Source of the DNA: CAZLMG01 sp964560765
GTDB lineage: Bacteria; Bdellovibrionota_B; Oligoflexia; Oligoflexales; CAZLMG01
Direction: 5' to 3'
Assembly: GCA_964560765.1 (NCBI GenBank)
Contig: CAZLMG010000002.1
Location: 1 to 64,000, forward strand
DNA: 64,000 nt
A model generated the notes under the pieces. The model searched no databases and was not told the origin of the DNA. It worked only from the letters and a program-made list of their open reading frames with translations. Positions 62,882-64,000 of this stretch are shown here, piece after piece. The position numbers and the translations under genes are program-made. The stretch's first letter is position 1. Every line of letters starts with the position of its first letter.

Positions 62882-63618
62882 ATATGTTTCCCCTCGGGCC
62901 TATCCGGCGCCGTTTTCATGACTAATAATGCCTGTTGCGCTGCTTGCTGCGCCGCCCGCTTCTTGCTAGCGCCCAATCCTCGCCCCAATTCGCGACCGCC
63001 CACCTGAACCATGACTTCAAAGCTGGGCGCATGGTCCGGCCCGGCCACATCGATCGTCTCGTACTCGGGAGTACCCCAACCCAGCGCCTGGGTCCACTCC
63101 TGTAACTGAGTTTTATAGTCGCCAGTAATTCCTTTTTGAGCCACTGCATCCAGCAATCCCGGCAGCCAGCTGCGAACCCAATCCTTGGCGACGTCCCAGC
63201 CCGAGTCCAGGTAGAGGGCGCCAATCAGAGCTTCTAGCGCATCCGCCAGGAGCGCATCTCGCTCGCCCCCTCCCATCTGCACTTCGGTTCGCCCCAACTG
63301 CAACCAATTTCCGAGACCAAGCTGTCGAGCCACAACGGCTAAGGCTTCTTCACACACCAACTGCGAACGGCGACGGGACATGGCACCTTCACGCTCGCCG
63401 GGTTGCTGCTGAAACAGGAATTCGCTCACTGCCATTCCAAGAACGGCATCTCCTAGAAACTCAAGTCGCTCGTTGCCACCACTCGCACCGCCCCTTACAG
63501 AACCGGCCAAGCTGGCTTCGTGGGCCCAGGAGCTATGAGTTAACGCTTCGATCAGCAATTGCCGCGAGCGGAATCGAAGTCCCAATTGTCGTTCTAATTT
63601 TCCGATGTCCTGAATCAA
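62878..63618 (-). CDS. rnc: ribonuclease III
   Basis: Double-stranded-RNA endonuclease, 246 residues. The catalytic signature NERLEFLGDAVLGMAVS is present, and the second acidic cluster lies in LLADALEALIGALYLD. A C-terminal dsRNA-binding domain has GSKKRAAQQAAQ-like basic helix residues (GASKKRAAQQAAQQAL). The start is TTG, set by GGAAGGT seven bases upstream. It is followed by der with a four-base overlap. Confidence 0.97.
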   Translation of the reverse strand: MIQDIGKLERQLGLRFRSRQLLIEALTHSSWAHEASLAGSVRGGASGGNERLEFLGDAVLGMAVSEFLFQQQPGEREGAMSRRRSQLVCEEALAVVARQLGLGNWLQLGRTEVQMGGGERDALLADALEALIGALYLDSGWDVAKDWVRSWLPGLLDAVAQKGITGDYKTQLQEWTQALGWGTPEYETIDVAGPDHAPSFEVMVQVGGRELGRGLGASKKRAAQQAAQQALLVMKTAPDRPEGKHI

Positions 63619-63913
63619 GGGCGATACCTTCCCGGTTCTGATAATCGCGCTTAGTTACAATAGAAAAGGCATAGAATTCAATGAAAATACCAGGCCAACC
63701 CAACCGGCACGCGCCGCTCGCCGTCCGCATCAACATAAACCAACAATTACAGACTGTTATTGATAATATGGAGCGCCGACTCTCGCAATCGAAAGAAAAA
63801 ATGAGAGAATAAGTGGGGCCCGGTGCCCGGTGGACCCGTCCAGGATCACCGACTAGCCCAACAACCCAGGCGCAACAAATCGCACCCAGGAAATCTGGAG
63901 GATGGCCCGACTC
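63619..63913. other. 295-base gap between rnc and the last gene
   Basis: A divergent gap: rnc reads left, the last gene reads right. It holds an AT-rich stretch (about 63725-63770) and a G/C-rich one (63814-63840). CTCTC/GAGAG near 63780-63808 is a weak inverted repeat. A 14-codon open frame at 63769 is too short to accept. I see no tRNA or clear terminator. Confidence 0.4.
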
Positions 63914-64000
63914 ATGCTGAAGCGACTGATTCTGACCATACTATGGCTAAGCATGGCGGGCTGCTTTGGCGCCGGACTTTGCTACTGGAGTGTGGCACGC
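63914..64000 (+). CDS. start of a membrane-anchored or exported protein (partial)
   Basis: 29 residues to the window edge: basic start then one hydrophobic helix (LKRLILTILWLSMAGCFGAG). The ATG at 63914 is preferred, since GGAGG at 63897-63901 is 12 bases away; ATG 63902 would abut that site. The N-terminal anchor resembles those of penicillin-binding protein 1A or other cell-wall enzymes, but this is too short to decide. Confidence 0.5.
   Translation, partial: MLKRLILTILWLSMAGCFGAGLCYWSVAR

Noticed and set aside
63769..63813. 14-codon open frame in the gap after rnc
   Set aside because: Too short, no ribosome site, and no resemblance to a known leader peptide.

Overview
The window is a compact stretch of bacterial chromosome. 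It is gene-dense, with gaps mostly under 200 bases, and has about 55 percent G+C by eye. Housekeeping genes dominate: cysS, greA, tyrS, miaA, mutL, engB, tig-clpP-clpX-lon, rpmG, der and rnc. Many outer-membrane beta-barrel proteins, lipoproteins and exported proteins with low-complexity linkers, together with an AhpC/AhpF/OxyR module, indicate a Gram-negative host. The mix recalls Bdellovibrionota/Oligoflexia or a neighbouring former deltaproteobacterial group. That placement is inference only; no rRNA is present, and I saw no tRNA, CRISPR array, insertion sequence or prophage.

Layout. 1-5 kb: end of an outer-membrane-like protein, ahpCF divergent from oxyR with a candidate OxyR site over the oxyR -35 box, and a drug/metabolite exporter. 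5-12 kb: a large GT-C-like membrane protein, cysS, hutI, greA and a FadL-like porin. 12-22 kb: an M48 lipoprotein peptidase, an SH3-like exported protein, tyrS, a CobU-like kinase, ubiE, and the minus-strand run mutL-miaA-hypothetical-TPR divergent from engB-CDF. 23-30 kb: a SulP-DabA-DabB operon for inorganic carbon uptake. 30-35 kb: dihydrolipoamide dehydrogenase and an E2 acyltransferase without E1 genes, then a cyclic-nucleotide-domain regulator and an O-methyltransferase. 35-46 kb: an accessory, surface-oriented region with two overlapping lipoprotein genes, a Lys/Ala-rich outer-membrane protein, a 1019-residue membrane protein, an unknown exported protein and a gingipain-like C25 peptidase with a P-domain. 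45.8-52.3 kb: tig-clpP-clpX-lon, opened by a consensus sigma-70 promoter. 52-59.6 kb: a soluble PAS histidine kinase with an unknown four-helix membrane protein, and a tandem of an intact trypsin-like/PDZ protease and a degenerate paralogue beside a possible CX4CH cytochrome-like lipoprotein. 59.7-64 kb: rpmG, a beta-barrel protein, a truncated haemoglobin, der-rnc and the start of an exported or membrane-anchored protein.

How the genes work together. AhpC and AhpF form a peroxide-reducing pair under probable OxyR control. SulP, DabA and DabB probably supply bicarbonate/CO2 to a cell for which this window shows no carbon-fixation genes. Trigger factor, ClpXP and Lon form a protein quality-control block. 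The most unusual items are the Dab operon with its long DabB, the active-protease/pseudoprotease tandem, the C25 peptidase, the possible CX4CH haem site, and four convergent gene pairs whose stop codons overlap by exactly four bases.
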